Source: Anniella stebbinsi (taxonomy: Eukaryota; Chordata; Lepidosauria; Squamata; Anniellidae). From it: DNA of 64,000 nt. Below the pieces are notes generated by a model. The model saw nothing but the letters and a program-made list of their open reading frames with translations, was not told where the DNA came from and searched no databases. The stretch is from assembly GCA_029215795.1 (NCBI GenBank), contig JARDYH010000005.1, forward strand, positions 11,378,001 to 11,442,000, given 5' to 3'. Position 1 is the stretch's first letter. Each line of letters starts with the position of its first letter. A program made the translations under genes and the position numbers. This document shows positions 47,525 to 61,095 of the stretch, one piece after another.

Positions 47525-48060
47525 GCTGGTGGATACATTTCAGAATAATAGAACTGGAAGGCACACATTGGATCTTTAAGCCTAATAATCCTAAACGTAA
47601 AACATCCCCAGCTGATGCCTGCCTTATCTGGAAGCGGACTCCATAGCCTCTCCAGGTGCCTCATTCCGTGGGAGAACTGCCCTTGCGACTTGGATGTTCT
47701 TCCTAATGCCATGTTTGCACATAATTATAAACTTGCCTCATGTGTGACTTTCAGACCTGCTGTTTTCTGAATTCTTTTCAGCTTAATGTTTTATCAACCA
47801 GCAGCGCCAAGAACTGTTGGCCAGAAATGAACACTCACATGTGAGGCCTTACTAGTGCTGGATGGAGTGGTACTGTTCCAGAGTCTTGGAAATGATGATT
47901 CCGTTGATCATATACCCCAAAACGGCATTGGCCTTTTGTGCACCGGGTTGTTGACTTATGCTCAGTTGGTTATCCAGTATAACCTGCCTGGCTAGGAACT
48001 CTACAACAGTTTGTTTGTGACCATCAGCAAATTGCACATTCACAGTGCTGTAGGTTACAC
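47525..48060 (-). mobile_element. CR1-like 3' region, minus strand
   Basis: 'agaataatagaactggaagg' at the left, 'gggagaactgcccttgcgac' with 'ttggatgttcttcctaatgc', then 'aaacggcattggccttttgt' are the antisense landmarks of the amniote CR1 3' UTR. Confidence 0.75.
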
Positions 48061-49599
48061 TGGAAGTATACCTTGCTTATGATAAATGAACCTATTTGAT
48101 TTAAGGATTAGGATAGCTTGAATTTGGAGAGCAGTACTAGATAATAACTGGGGTTCAGCATTTAGCATTGTGTTTCCATTTGTTTGTATGAACCAATTAT
48201 TAACATGAGGAAAGATGGTGTCCCATTCCTGAACTCCATCCAAAACTCATTAATGTCAGTAGAAAATAAATGGGCCTCAGAATAGTTCCATATTTCATAA
48301 GCCGGGCAAGTAAAATGGCTTTTGCGCCTTGTGCTAAACATGTGTGTATAAAAGGAATTAGCAGTTAACTTTTGTGGGCTGGTGGTGGGAATTACATGTT
48401 CCTTGGGCTCAGGTTTTTGTGTTACAAATATTTGGTTGCTTTAAGCCAATTACCCCAAAAACAATTATTCCATCATCTATTGCATTCAGCCAGTCAGAAG
48501 CAAACAATAAAATGGTTGCAGCTTTGCTAAATCACCCGTCATTAATTTTGCAAATTGCTCCTTGCTGATTACTTGAATGAAGGCACATAAAAAATTGAGT
48601 TGTTCAGAGGTCTTTGATTTGCCTTTTCTGTTAAACCACGTTGAGTGAAATGGCTGTTGAGAACCACATCAGCAGAGAATACCAACAGGGTCTGCATCTC
48701 CATGGACTATCAGGGATGGAGGGAGGGCTGCATGCGTCCTTTGGCATCTGTCCTTTTGCTTCTTCCCTTTCCCTCGGTGTTTTCTGGCTTTTCTGTATAT
48801 CTGTGCTACCAAATGTATGTTAACTGAACATCACTGCAAAGGAATTAAAGAGGATTCTTAACTAATACTCACTCCACTGCCATCATGTAGACCATGGGGA
48901 GCTTTTTTGAGGAAAAGAGATTCTGCCCATTTTAAAAGAATTATGTCTTGCCATGACTACCCTCTTTGCCAGAATGTTTGATTTGGATTTAAGGCTAGAT
49001 GTCTCAGTAACAGGGAAAAGGAAATTACTTTATCCACACATCACTCTTATTTTATAATTGTTTTGATTCAATACATAGAATAGACCATAGAGACAGAACT
49101 AGGTCAAGACCTAGCCCAAGGCACATCTTACACTTTTGTCCTCCTTTTAAACACAGAATCCTCTGTTGAATTAGGGTTCGGGTTGGTAATTGCAATGTTT
49201 GCCCTTGAAGAAGTTTATAGATCACCAGTAGCTGGTTAATACTGTAACAAAATGTTCTGAACTATGTATTAAAGTAGTTTTTTTTAAACCCCCAGACTTG
49301 TGTCCTCCCCCCACCCCAACGCAGTTAAACCCCATGTCTTACTTCAGGCTTTTATTTCAAATAATCCATTGTTCCTGTTAGATGCGAAATTATTAGCTGT
49401 CGCTGAAGTTGTTACATCTTTGAAGATTTGCCATTCGTTCAGTATGGCCTCAGTGCAGTCATACATATATGGTTCTTTACCTGTGCAGAGTTAGATTTGA
49501 AAAATTTTGACTGAGCTTGAGCTCTGGAGCTGGCACTATGCTTTGCATATGTCTTGAGGGGCCGGTTTGAGCACCTTCACACTCTCTCATCTCTTCTAA

Positions 49600-50115
49600 C
49601 TGCCATGTTAGAAGCAGCTATTGGATAGCTAAAGGAGTATCTCCACCCATATGAGGCTATCTGATTTTTAAGATATGTAGGAGAGGCTCTTTTCCATGAC
49701 CTGTTAATATTTGAAGTATGAATGGCAGGAATGCAGGAGAGTTATCTTTGGTTCCTATGCCTAGGATATGGAACTTCTTACCCGGGGGGAGGGCCTTTTC
49801 AGTGGTGGCCCCCCAACTATGGAACGATCTCCCCGATGAGGCTCACCTGGTGCCGACATTGTTATCTTTTTGGCGCCAGGTCAAGACTTTTCTCCCAGGC
49901 ATTTAACAGCGTATGTTGGGGGGTTTTCCCGCCTTTTTCATTTGACCTAGAATAGTTGTTTTAAACGGCTATTGTATTTGTAATCTGTTGTCATGCTTTT
50001 TAAATTATGTTTATCGGTTTTTAATGTTCAATGTTTTTAATCTTTGTAAACTGCCCAGAGAGCTTTGGCTATGGGGTGGTATATAAATGCTATTATTATT
50101 ATTATTATTATCATT
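49600..50115 (+). mobile_element. L2-like LINE 3' end
   Basis: Encodes GGRAFSVVAPQLWNDLPDEA (about 49788-49847) and ends 'tgcccagagagctttggcta' before a (TTA)n tail at about 50088-50112. Confidence 0.8.
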
Positions 50116-51250
50116 AATAATACTAATTCGTCCTGCCTCATCTCTGGTGGCTTTCTACGTCCCTTTGTTTTCTGGCTCGCCAAGCTGACATTTTAATACT
50201 GATTTTATTCTTATTTTATCTGCTGTGACCTGTCCGGATTTTTTATTGTTTAATATAATTATTAAGGTGCCTTGAGTGTTTTATGTATATGGAAAGGTGG
50301 GATATAATATAACCATTACTAATGATGATGATGATAATAATAAAGAGCCATTCTCCCATGTACATCTCACCCTGCTTCAGTGTTGGTTTTGGCCTTTTGG
50401 CCTTTTACTCCCTTTTCTTATTTTAGGAAGTATTTTGTGTGTGTGTTCTGTTTTAGTGTAATGAATGTTAGTCCTCTTTTTCTTTGCTCAGATTTCTCCT
50501 TTTGCTGGGCACCGGTGGAACCTCAGATCTCTCTTAAAAAGTACTTGTGGGCAGAAGGTCCCAACTTCTGATGGCTGCTTTGTGTTATCGCAGGGAACAT
50601 AAGGCACGGATAATTGTTTTTATGGGTTGAAAATGGTATGGTAACATTAAATCATTGTTTTTTTATGGTGTACATGCTTGTTTCTTTTGCCCCACTCCTA
50701 TTTTTTATTTATGATGAGTATAGATGGGAAATTTTCCAGAAAATGTTCTGGTGGTATGTTTTTCTGTAGAAATATTTTCTATATTTAAAAGTGCATTGCT
50801 CCATAAAAGTAATGAGTAATGATGATGAATGAAAACAATATAAGTCAAACTGGGCGACTGAAATGAATACAGTGCTACCCAAATCTAAAATCCAAGGTGT
50901 AATGTGACTATTCCTAGGAAGTACATATATTTGTGTACACAGCTTTTCAGGTGCGTCAAAATTAAGCTGCAGTCTTATCTTAGTGAGTCCATTGTACTCA
51001 GTGGAACTTAGGATTTATGTTAACCATTTTCAGTGTTTTCATTTTTTCCTTAAACTCTAAATGTAAGGGAAGTGTAGGATAGTGAGTTGTCATGTCTTAT
51101 GTACAAGTATTCCAATAAAAATAGTTTCTAAGTAAAGTTTTGAATTTGTTTGAATATAACATTTAAGCTACAGTCAAGTATACTGATTTCCCCCCTTTCG
51201 AATACTTTAATTCAGATACTTTGAGCTATCTGGGAAAATGTCTTTTGAGA

Positions 51251-51496
51251 TACCATATTTTTTCGATTCTAAGATGCCATCGATTCTAAGATGCACCTTA
51301 ATTTCAGTACCACCAACAGAAAAAAAGCTTTGATTCTAATAATTTTTTTTTAAATAAATAAAATCTTTGCCTTGTGTAAAGCGTGGGGAAATTAGAAAAC
51401 TGTGATTCTAAGACGCCATCGATTCTAAGACGCATCCCGTTTTTAGAGACCTTTATATGGGGAAAAAGTGTGTCTTAGAATCGAAGAACTGTGATA
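51251..51496. mobile_element. Deleted relative of the 20832-21485 transposon
   Basis: The ends 'taccatattttttcgattct' and (reverse complement of the right end) 'tatcacagttcttcgattct' match the terminal repeats of the larger copy. The interior repeats 'ccatcgattctaagatgcac'. The GC-rich hairpin core is missing. Confidence 0.75.
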
Positions 51497-51784
51497 CTTA
51501 TTCAGCATATACAATTAAGATGGCATACTTTTTAATTTTGTTTACTAAATGTAAGACAAACACAAAATTAATCAATTTAGGGCAGCAGAAATTGTTCTTC
51601 AATATTTTCTGGAAAACGCACATCATTGGTTTCTAGTCAAACAGTCTTTGCAGATTGTTGAAGTGCTACAAAAACTATTTGATCTGAAACAATAATTGAA
51701 CAGAGAATCTACACAGTGTGCACAGCAATGACTCTATCATGCCATCTCCAACTCTCAGAAAAACTTGTTGCTTTCAGCATTAAT

Positions 51785-51955
51785 TGGTGTTTTTAAAGTT
51801 GTTTATAGTTGTTTTAAATGTATGTTTCTGTGGATATTGTATGTTTTTGTAGTTTTAAATTTTGTATATTGTTTTTAACTGTTTTATCTTATGTAAGCCA
51901 CCCAGAGAGCTTCAGCTGTGGGGCAGTATAGAAATGTAATACATAATAATACATG
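51785..51955 (+). mobile_element. L2-like 3' UTR fragment
   Basis: 'aagccacccagagagcttca' with 'gctgtggggcagtatagaaa' is the standard 3' end. Confidence 0.75.
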
Positions 51956-52479
51956 ACCTTACTTCAAATATGTGATGTTGCCACATAGCCTCATTCACAC
52001 AGACACACAACTTGTCTGTCTACACATGTAACAATGTAAGGGGGTCTTTAACCAAGGGTGTGGTGTGCACACAACAGATTTATGTATGTGCTAACAAATG
52101 GAGAATAGCTACTTCTAAAATGGGAAAACTGATTTTGGATGGATCCCACAGTGGTCATCTGCTAGTGGATTAGATTTTTCCTCTCCATTGCAGCCCTCTC
52201 TGCACCTGCAAGTCTGTTTCGGGGACTGGTGGATCCTCCAGAGCAAATTTGGGAGGGAGCATGCAGGGTGCTGCAGAGGGAGAGAGGATGGGGGAGTCTT
52301 GTTGTGTCAGTAGAAGCCCCATTCATGTTTCTCTGGATCCATCCTTTTATTATTTTTATTATTTTTACAGATTTTTGTTCTTAAAACACATTCCCACTTG
52401 TTAAAAAAGAGAAAATGGCTTGGTCAGTATGCCCATCCCCTACCATATGGCCCAGTATGCTAGTTCTAACAACCCTATC

Positions 52480-52985
52480 TAAGAGCCCAATTCAAGGTGC
52501 TGATTTTGACCTACAAAGCCTTACACAGCTCAGGATCACAGTTCCTGATGGAACACCGCTCCCGACATGAACTGACCCAAACACAACACTCTGCATCCAA
52601 GACCCTCCTCTGGGAGCCTCCTTTAAGGGAAGCTCAGAGGATGGAAACAAGAGATAGGCCTTCTCAGTGGTGGCCCCCCATTTATGGAATGATCTTCCTG
52701 ATGATGCCCGTCTGGCGCCAACATTGTCATCGTTTTGGCACCAGGCTAAAACTGTTCTCTTCTCTCAGGTATTTGTCAACATATAACAAGTTTTTTTGAT
52801 CAGGTCCTGGATTGTCTCTGGCTAATGGTTTTTAAATTGTTTTAGATATATATTGTGTGCACTGTCTGTTTTATGTCCTTACGTAAATGGTTTTATACTT
52901 TATATATTGTATTTTAATGGTTTTTAATTTTTGTTAGCTTCACTGTGGGGTGGTATAGTAATATAATAAATGAAATTAAATAAAA
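52480..52985 (+). mobile_element. L2-like LINE 3' end
   Basis: Encodes MLILTYKALHSSGSQFLMEH (52497-52556) and later the 'ggtggccccccatttatgga' (PIYG) block. It ends 'gtggggtggtatagtaatat' with an A-rich tail. Confidence 0.8.
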
Positions 52986-53434
52986 TGAAGATTGGGGAAA
53001 TTAGAATTTGCCAAATTAGGAGGAGAAGGTGGTGCTATCGGAAGGCTATTTGACCAAAGGAGTTTGGGTTATGGGGATGCTGGTGGGTCATGGGGTGGAA
53101 ATTTATAGATTTAAGATTGAAGCAAAAGAAATAGAGTAGGAGTGGCTATAATCATCTGACCTTCAGAAGAAGGGAACCCAAAGGACTTCACTTCCTGGCT
53201 GGTTGCAAGGAGTTAGAAAAATGATGTGGGTATGGGCTACACCTGGTTCAATAGCTTTAGTTCCACATTCAAAAATGGGGCATGAGCCTCAAACTGCTTA
53301 AGGCACTCTTGAGTACCAAGTTGAAATGGACAGGTAGATGGCTGATATATCCAGATAGAGTTGGATCTTTGATTTTCCAGTACTTGTAGGAAGGATAGGG
53401 AAACCAAAGGGGACCATCATTGGGGCCACTGGAG

Positions 53435-54530
53435 CTGCCAAAATTTGGTTCAAAATAGATTTAGATGGAGAGCCATGTCAATGGCGCTTTTCTTTAGAAT
53501 TCCCAATAAGAATAAAAATGTTTGCATTCAGTGTAAGATTTCTTGGTACCTACTTCCCAATACTCTATTATTATTATTATTATTATTCATGTATATACTG
53601 CCCTATTTGCTAAAATGCAATCTGTACTCTAGGCTCACGTCTTGAACACCTCCCTTGGGCTCACAGAAGTTTCAGATGGCATGCTTGGCCTTGCAGGTCA
53701 GACTGCATTTCTTCATGTATGGGGCCCATCTTTGGGACTCAATGGGTGCTTCATCAAAGATGGCAAAGCTTCCTCTCTGGGTATATCTGGGAAACAGATT
53801 ACTCTGGGCAAATGCAACAGCATGATTCAGTAGGAAAGTGGGGGACTCTGGCCCTGGAAATGTGGGATAGGGGCCAGAGTGGAGTGGAAAATCGTGCTAG
53901 GAAAAGGTCATGAGGAATGATAGTAAAGTTAATCAGACCCTCTGTTATTGTCAGAGCTAACACTACACTAGTATGGCAGATGCCTATGGAGAAAGAATAA
54001 ATATTGAATAAGCACACTAGAAGGCAATTTCAGGGTTTGAAACAAAAGGTAGAAAGAACTCAATGGCTCAGGGCTGGATCCAGGATAAATAAAAACAAAG
54101 GGAACAATAGTTCAGGTGAAAAAAATAGAAAGCTCAGGGAGATTCCTTGGCCCTTGAGTGATCTAAATCTAGCTGGTGGCACAGTACAATATTCAAGATA
54201 AAAAAGTATCATCAAGGTTACTCAGGTAGTGCTTGCCCTTACGGACTTGTCTGGGACACTTCAGGATTGGCCATTTCAGAGGTACCTTTTTGGTAGCTTG
54301 AATGATGGCATGGCAATCAGGCAGGCATGTGCATGTTTCCATAATTATACCAAACAGCCCTCTTTAATCAAAGAGGAAGCACATACATATTATGGTTCCT
54401 GTACCTTTACAGTGATCCAGAGCCTAACTGACAACGTTCCTGGGAGCTTTTCTGGTTGTGCCTTCCAGAACCAAAATTGAGTCCTTAGCCAAAGTGTCAG
54501 GGTGATGCCAATTTGGATACACAGCACACT
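53435..54530 (+). repeat. Unclassified long repeat, copy 2
   Basis: Collinear and in the same orientation as 34140-35170, with the same ordered landmarks including 'aggcatgtgcatgtttcc', 'tttaatcaaagaggaagcac' and 'ctgacaacgttcctgggagc'. A (ATT)n run at about 53567-53587 interrupts its left part. Confidence 0.6.
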
Positions 54531-57169
54531 CAAATCAAATACTTTATTGCTGAATCTGAGGACCATTGCAAGACACAGCACACAATACAGATATCAGAGA
54601 ACCAAGACGTCTGAAGCTCCTATGTAACAGTGGAGGCGTCTGAGACAACATGAGAGATGCATTATCAGTATTGATAAAGCTGTCCTTCCAATTAAGGAGG
54701 TGACTTCATGATTGACTCAACCAATCAGTTCTGCACACATCAGATAACCAGAAGAACAGGTCTCCCCTGAGCTTGATAATGAGGAGGAGAAAAGATTGTA
54801 TGTGTGCCCAAAATGTGATGAGTACACTTCTGCAGCAGACTCGCCACTAAAATTATTCATGTCTGAATACGTCCTTAGCTCGTTCGCAGTTCCCCACTGA
54901 TTTTTGAATATTCCAATTGAACCTTCAGCACCACTCATGGCAAAGTATTTTCACAGAGCTCAAGTGAACATTTGATCTCCCAGGTCCAGTCAGGTTGCAC
55001 ATACAAAACTGGGTTTTAAAAAAAAGCTCCATGTTCTCCAAGGCAATATTCTGAATATCAGTGGATAAAGAAAGCATGACGGCTTGTCATGAAAATAGCA
55101 AATGCATGTTGCTCTTTTTTCCTTGATGTTGGGAATGAATTAAGCCTAGTATTTTGCCATGGCTTGGCAGAGGTGTAGCACTGATTATTAGGAGGGGTGA
55201 CATCATAGATAGCACTTTTAACAAGGTAAATTTCCAGACCTATAAAATTAATGCAATGAAGTTTGAACTCTTCATAACCGTTGCTATTTAAATGTGAAGT
55301 AGAAGACAGATTTTGAAACATACATCTGTTGCACATTTTAATATTAAAGCTATAGATATCTTTGTTTCAAATTAACAATTTATGTGGTAGGTCTCCTTTG
55401 TAATTTTCAGGTGTTTAGGCCTCCTGCCCTTTCTCGTCTGAATTTTGGACTTCAGTGGCGCTCTGACATTACAGAACATAATTTTGCATGGGAATTGAGC
55501 AGTTCATTGTTTTGTATACTGCTCATGAGAGACTTATTAAATATTTTAGTGGAAGCAATATATTATTTTATTCCATTGTCAGTTGAGAGGGAAATAATCT
55601 TTTAAAAACAACATATATGGTGCTCTGCTAACCAAAATATTTCTTACTTAGATCACAACAGAAATATTTTGGCCAAAAGATATCATTTTTGGTCTTTTAA
55701 TGATGGTAATAAATGGTATGATAGCTAAAGGAACAGCCCTGTTTTTCCTATGATTGTGTTTATGTTTGCTATCTGATTTCTATACTGGAGCTGGAAAGCT
55801 GGTTGATTTTGAATCTCATTTTCCTTCATCATCCCTTTAGCCTTAGATGAAAGTAAAGAGAAGCAGCATTGTACTACCGGGCAAGCCTCCTGATGAATCA
55901 AAGCAAACTCTGATGACATGAACATGGAGATCACTAGTGCTTCCCTTTCTAAAAACGTATGACCCAGCCCTTGGTGGCTTATGCCTCTGACAGGGCCTGG
56001 GTGAAGGTGGGGATTCCTAGAAGCCTGCCTTCTCAAGGGGCTTAGCCACATGCCCGGAGGGGACTTTCTTTTGCTTCCCCTGCCAATCAATTCTTGGCAG
56101 ACAAGGACCAGGCTTTATCTTCTGGGAAATTTGTGAATGTGCTGAGTGATGGGGTTGGGGTTGCGACTGTGGGTTGTCTTCTCAAGAGGTCTGCTTGAGG
56201 GATTAGTTTCCTTGCAATATTTGGCAGTATTTGTACAACTTGTCATAAAGCCTTGCTGTCTTGATTCTGATCTCTCTGACTTCTCTTGCATGCTGTTGTA
56301 GTCTCTTCTTCCACATTGAAGTGTTCCCTCAGCACCTATCCTTCTGGGTCCTTCTTGTCATTGCCTTTGAATTTCCTCCCTCTCTGACAAAATGTTTATT
56401 TTGTTGGAATAGAAGGTGCTGGACTAGAAGTCAGGACACCTGTACTCGACTGCTAGCTTCACTGACAAAATTCCTTCTTTCTACATTCACCATGGAGATT
56501 AGTGATTTTTCAAAGCATTTCTCTGTGTTTTCTGCATTGCCACTAACAGTTCTCTATGCTGCTAGTTTTCCATCCATCATTTTTTGGAGCCGAGGATAAA
56601 CTTGTAATTCAGACCCCTTCCCACACATTCCATAATCCCATCCCATATATACAATCTCATCTTCTTTTGGTTCCATTTGTTTATCTTCTCAAGTTTCTAG
56701 TTGCCTGATTTCTATTTATAGCTAGATGTATGTGTGGGTGTGTGGGTGTTTGTTTGGTGGGAGTTGGGGGAACTAGACCTTTACTTAAATATATTTTGGG
56801 CCTGCAAATCCTACTAGCAGCATTCGCTATCACTGATGCTGGGATCAATGTCCCTGATTACTTCGATGTTTTGTCGACTTCCCCCCACCTGTGCATGAGG
56901 AGCTCTGGATTGGTAATTATTGAGAGAGTTGTGTCACCTAGGGGGAACACATCTCTCTGTCTCTCAAACAACACGTCTTAGTTTAACTGCACAAGTGCAC
57001 TCTCTCTGTTCTGGAAAAGCATCTTGGTGAGAAACTTACTGTACAGAATGTTGCTTGTTCTACTTTAGCACTGCTTCTAATTTGACTACAAATCTCTCAA
57101 GATCTAGACAAAAGGTACATAGTTAAAGGTATTCAAAGAAAAGGCTACATATTCCACATGACTTAATCC

Positions 57170-58330
57170 AATTAGAAGGTTACCAGAAATCACTGTGGTT
57201 ATTCTCTCTCTGTCCAGAACTGATTGCAGCCAGTGCACCAGCCTCAAGTGGTGGGAGGCACTCTCTGTGCCACAGTTGAACCCTTCGTGATAAAAAGAAT
57301 CTCCTTCAAGAGCAAACCTGATCCACAGACACCCACCCACAGCATCTCCATCTCCTCTGGATTGAGGTTTAGTTTATTGGCTCTCATCCAGCCATTACTG
57401 GTTCAGCATATCTACTACCTCGCCTGAATCTGATATAAAAGAGAGAGCTGGCTATCATCAACATATTGAAGACACCTAGCACCAAAACCACATATAACCT
57501 CATTCAGTGGTTTCATGTTGATGTGAAAAAGCATGAGGGACAAAATAGAGCCTGTGGAATCCCATAGCACAGATGCCATGGCAGCTGCACGGTAGTAGAC
57601 ACCAGTAGTAGTTACATAGCACTACCTTTTGGAATTGGCTGCCCATATATGAATGGAAACTCTGCAATTCCTAATCCGTAATCCCGACCACCTGTCCAAA
57701 AGGATGTCTTGGTCAATGACACTGAAAGCTGCTGACAGGTCCTTCTTCCCATTTAGTCATTCTGGAGTTGCACAGCAATCAACTGTTTGAGTATGCTACC
57801 CAGGAAGGGAATATTTGTAGCTGGCTGATAGTTCATATTCTGGGTCTAGAGAGGGCTTTTTCAGGAAGCCCAGCAGCCCCATTATAGTGATGGGAAAATT
57901 GAAGCAAATTATAAGATCGTGCTTAAGAATATTTATGGAAACTGCTAAACTGCCTTCTTTGGGTGTCTGGGACTACCCTCCCTTGCAAGCATTTACTACT
58001 CCATGACCCAGTTGGATATTCCCCTCCCTGCTTGATGTTATCAACCAGGAGGGTTCAAGGGTTGAGCACACTTGTCCAAAGACCCTATCTACATCCCAAA
58101 GCCACAGCAACTGAAATTCATCCAATAAAACAGGACTAGGTGGTGGTCCGGATATCTTCACGGAGTGATCTGTCCCAGAAGTGGCATCCATGTCATGGTG
58201 AACATGAACGATTTTATCCTCAAAGTGTTTCATGACTATGTCACAACATATGTTCAAGGGCTTCTTCACAGCTTTTGGACCAGGCACCAAACCATGAGAA
58301 AGAGTTCCGCTGGATGACACTGTGAGAGAA
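57170..58330 (-). mobile_element. Retroelement relic, minus strand
   Basis: 'aaaaggatgtcttggtcaat' with 'gacactgaaagctgctgaca' and 'ggtccttctt' is an antisense block I know from squamate LINE-associated repeats. Degraded, with no open frame. Confidence 0.5.
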
Positions 58331-58414
58331 ATAACGTTTCTTCTCTGTCATCGCCACCAAAGAGTAGGCTTGGTAATGAGCTCTTGTATTCAATCAGACT
58401 CACTACAGTCCCCT

Positions 58415-58717
58415 CCACAAGGTTTTGCTTTGACGCTCGGTTGCCCGATTATGTGCATATACGGAGAAGCGCATTTACTCCTAATACCTACTCAGTGAAG
58501 CGCATTACGGGCTGTATGAAATGCGCTTTAAAGTTGATTACATGCAGAGAATCGCATGTTTACATGGCCATAAGGCGCTTTAACACCCGCGGTAAATTTT
58601 AAGTCAATAATGCGAATAATCAGAGGTAAAAAGCACCTCAACCCCCGATTTGCGCTCCGCTCTTGTGGAGGTAAAATTTGTAATGCGCCTTGAAAGAGCT
58701 TTAAATCACTCTTGTAG
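58415..58717. mobile_element. CpG-rich interspersed element, copy 2 (inverted)
   Basis: Nearly the reverse complement of 44839-45160. Identical stretches include 'gaatcgcatgtttacatggc' with 'cataaggcgctttaac', and 'gatttgcgctccgctcttgt'. It lies about 390 bp upstream of WNK3 exon 3. Confidence 0.8.
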
Positions 58718-59110
58718 AGGCACTCTACGAGTCTTCTGCCATTTCTGTTCAACCTGTTTCCTGACCTGCTTCATAGCCTTCCACTTTCCAGTAAACCAGT
58801 GAGCCAATTGGGTTGTGCACAGTGTGCATACCCTGCAAATGTGTCAAAAATCCAAGGCATTTAGAGAAACTTTCTTTGCTCATTTTAATGAAACGCCTTT
58901 TTGGAAGGGTTAATCTGTAGCAGCATTCTTCATTCTTTTGCTGACAATGCCTGTGTCCTTTGCTTATATCATTGGTATTCCTCTCACTCTGTGTTTAAAA
59001 CAGCAAGGTTGCCCATACCTGATCAGCCTTCTAAGCACTGCCATAATAAATGTGTTCAGTAACACTGTAGACAACATAGTCATGCTGTGTACACATTTTC
59101 TTCATTATAG

Positions 59111-59283
59111 GACAGGAAGCTGACCAAAGCAGAGCAGCAGAGATTTAAAGAGGAGGCTGAAATGCTCAAGGGCCTGCAACACCCCAACATTGTCCGATTT
59201 TATGATTCCTGGGAATCAACAGTTAAAGGAAAGAAGTGCATTGTATTAGTAACTGAGCTGATGACATCTGGAACACTGAAGAC
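59111..59283 (+). CDS. WNK3: WNK3 coding exon (residues 175-232)
   Basis: Kinase N-lobe after beta-3. Acceptor ttcattatag|GAC and donor CTGAAGAC|GTATGT give a 173-bp exon, phase 0 in and phase 2 out. It encodes [12 protein letters not shown], the alpha-C stretch [20 protein letters not shown] (which carries the WNK alpha-C glutamate), then [23 protein letters not shown] and the first two bases of Thr232. Sequence is close to identical to mammalian WNK1 and WNK3 here, as expected of the kinase fold. It must join the upstream exon in phase 0 and the downstream exon by ACG, and both junctions hold. Confidence 0.96.
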
Positions 59284-61095
59284 GTATGTATCTCCTGACC
59301 TTCCCCATGCAGGGTTTGGTTGCGTGCAATTTTTCTTTCACAAGTTTGATGTAGTGTTCTTTTTTTAATGTACGTTCACTTCTGCTAGCACTCTCCATGC
59401 TGTTTCAGGCAATCTCTGTATTGTGGTTATACCGTAAGTTAGCCACCTCCATATTCAGGTACATATGTTAGATTTGTTGCCACAGTCACATCGTCACACA
59501 TATGGGATATGTGCAGACATCTTACCCTGTGTGACATGGTGGCTTGCCTGTTACCTAGCATGGACAGAATCTGTTTTGTGCAAGCAGGGTGCATGCAAAC
59601 AAGAAGCCTGCCGTGTAAGTTTTGTCTGGAGTTTCTTTGAATCCTCCCACCCCTAGCCCCCAAATAAGTAAAAGGCAAGTGTATTATTTCCCTGATATAT
59701 AAAACTGTTCAGCAATAACCTTGGCAAAGATGAAAATTTAAAATGTCAAATAACTTAATGTTTACATTTGACTTAGTTAGAAACACTACTACTTGAATTT
59801 ACAAGCTGTTTTGAGAGAGACCTTGTGAGATTGACTGTTGAAATGTCTATCGTGCTTGGATAAATTCTTGTAAAAAAGGATGCAATTTGGAGCAGATCAT
59901 TATATAGACCAATATAATTATTAGTATATAGACATAAAATTGGCATTGGTTGGATTTCTTTTACTAGGATATACACACTCTCCCAGAACTTTTATGCATG
60001 CGTGACTACACAGTTAGTTCTGTACTATTTCTGTACTATTATAGATTTTATTTGCATTAAAAATATTTATATTCCTTCTTTCAATCCTACCAGGTAGCTT
60101 ACAAGATTTTTTTTTAAAAAAATCCAATTTAAAGTACAAATAAAAGCCCAAAAAATGGAAGAATTTGAATTTAGAATAAAAACAAAAAATGACATTGATG
60201 TCTAGAGAATAAGCAAAATTATAACTTTCAAATCCCAAAGACTTGGGAGAACATGGATATTTTAATTGGCATAGAAATGTAATAATGTGGCCACCTGCCA
60301 AATATAGCTGGGGAAGGAATTCCAAAGTCTAGATGCCATACTAGGGGGAAAAAACCCTGTCTTCAGTAGCCACTCACCTCTCTTCTTGCAGGGCAGTGGT
60401 AGGTGAAGCCAGGCCTCTGTAGTTTATTTTCATGTACAGGCAAGTTCATGTGGAAGTAAACGGTCCTTTGAATACTCCAGTTTTAAAGGTTAAAACCAGT
60501 GTTTAGAATTTTGCTTGGAAACAAACTGGTAGCCAGTGGTGGACTTTCAGTACTGGACTAATATGATACTACTAGCCCCAGTTCATGAGCCACATTTTGA
60601 ACCAGGTGAAATTTCCAGTCTTCAGAGTTATCCTAACATATAACACTATATATGTGATTTGTTATAAATAGCTGAGACAGATATTCTCTTGTAATATGGG
60701 GGTCCTTTTTCTTTTGATACACTAACCCCATTGGTTTCTTCCATTGACTAACCCCTGTACCATATCATAATGTCCTACGGAAATTCCTTGACCCCACCCA
60801 AAGAAAAAAACAAATTAAACCTTTGGTAATAAGTAGCTATTTATTTAACTATTACAAAGTTCAAAGGAAAAAAGTGTGTACTAATTTAATAATTATAAAG
60901 GACCATTATTGAAGTGCTTGAGGTGGGAGATAGTAAAAAATTCACAGAACCCCTGGGGGATGTGCACAGAATCCAATGGTTCCACATAATGTTGACTGAA
61001 CACCCCCCCCCCCCCCATTCTGAACTAATATGCCTGGATTAACTTGATGCATAAAAGCTTTCTGACCATCTGCAGTTGTGTTGCTCTCTTCATAG
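59284..61095 (+). other. WNK3: WNK3 intron 3
   Basis: About 1.8 kb, GTATGT to ctcttcatag. Contains a decayed repeat at 60290-60620 and a poly-C run at about 61001-61017. Otherwise nothing recognisable. Confidence 0.9.
60290..60620 (-). mobile_element. LINE-associated repeat relic
   Basis: 'gtggccacctgccaaatata' with 'gctggggaaggaattccaaa' and 'ggtagccagtggtggacttt' are antisense landmarks of a reptilian LINE 3' region. Confidence 0.5.

Larger units (their letters stand above)
26434..59110 (+). other. WNK3: WNK3 intron 2
   Basis: About 32.7 kb between donor GTTAGT (26434) and acceptor cttcattatag (ending 59110). Repeats inside are listed individually. Long parts show nothing recognisable: about 27480-28830, 29080-30080, 36120-39150, 39200-40230, 46420-47520, 48070-49590, 50120-51240 and 54540-57170. 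No other exon-like frame with splice sites was found. Confidence 0.85.

Noticed and set aside
58384..58602. 72-codon frame in the second CpG-rich element
   Set aside because: It lies wholly within the interspersed element, and the frame in the inverted copy (45145-44960, minus) is also repeat-derived.
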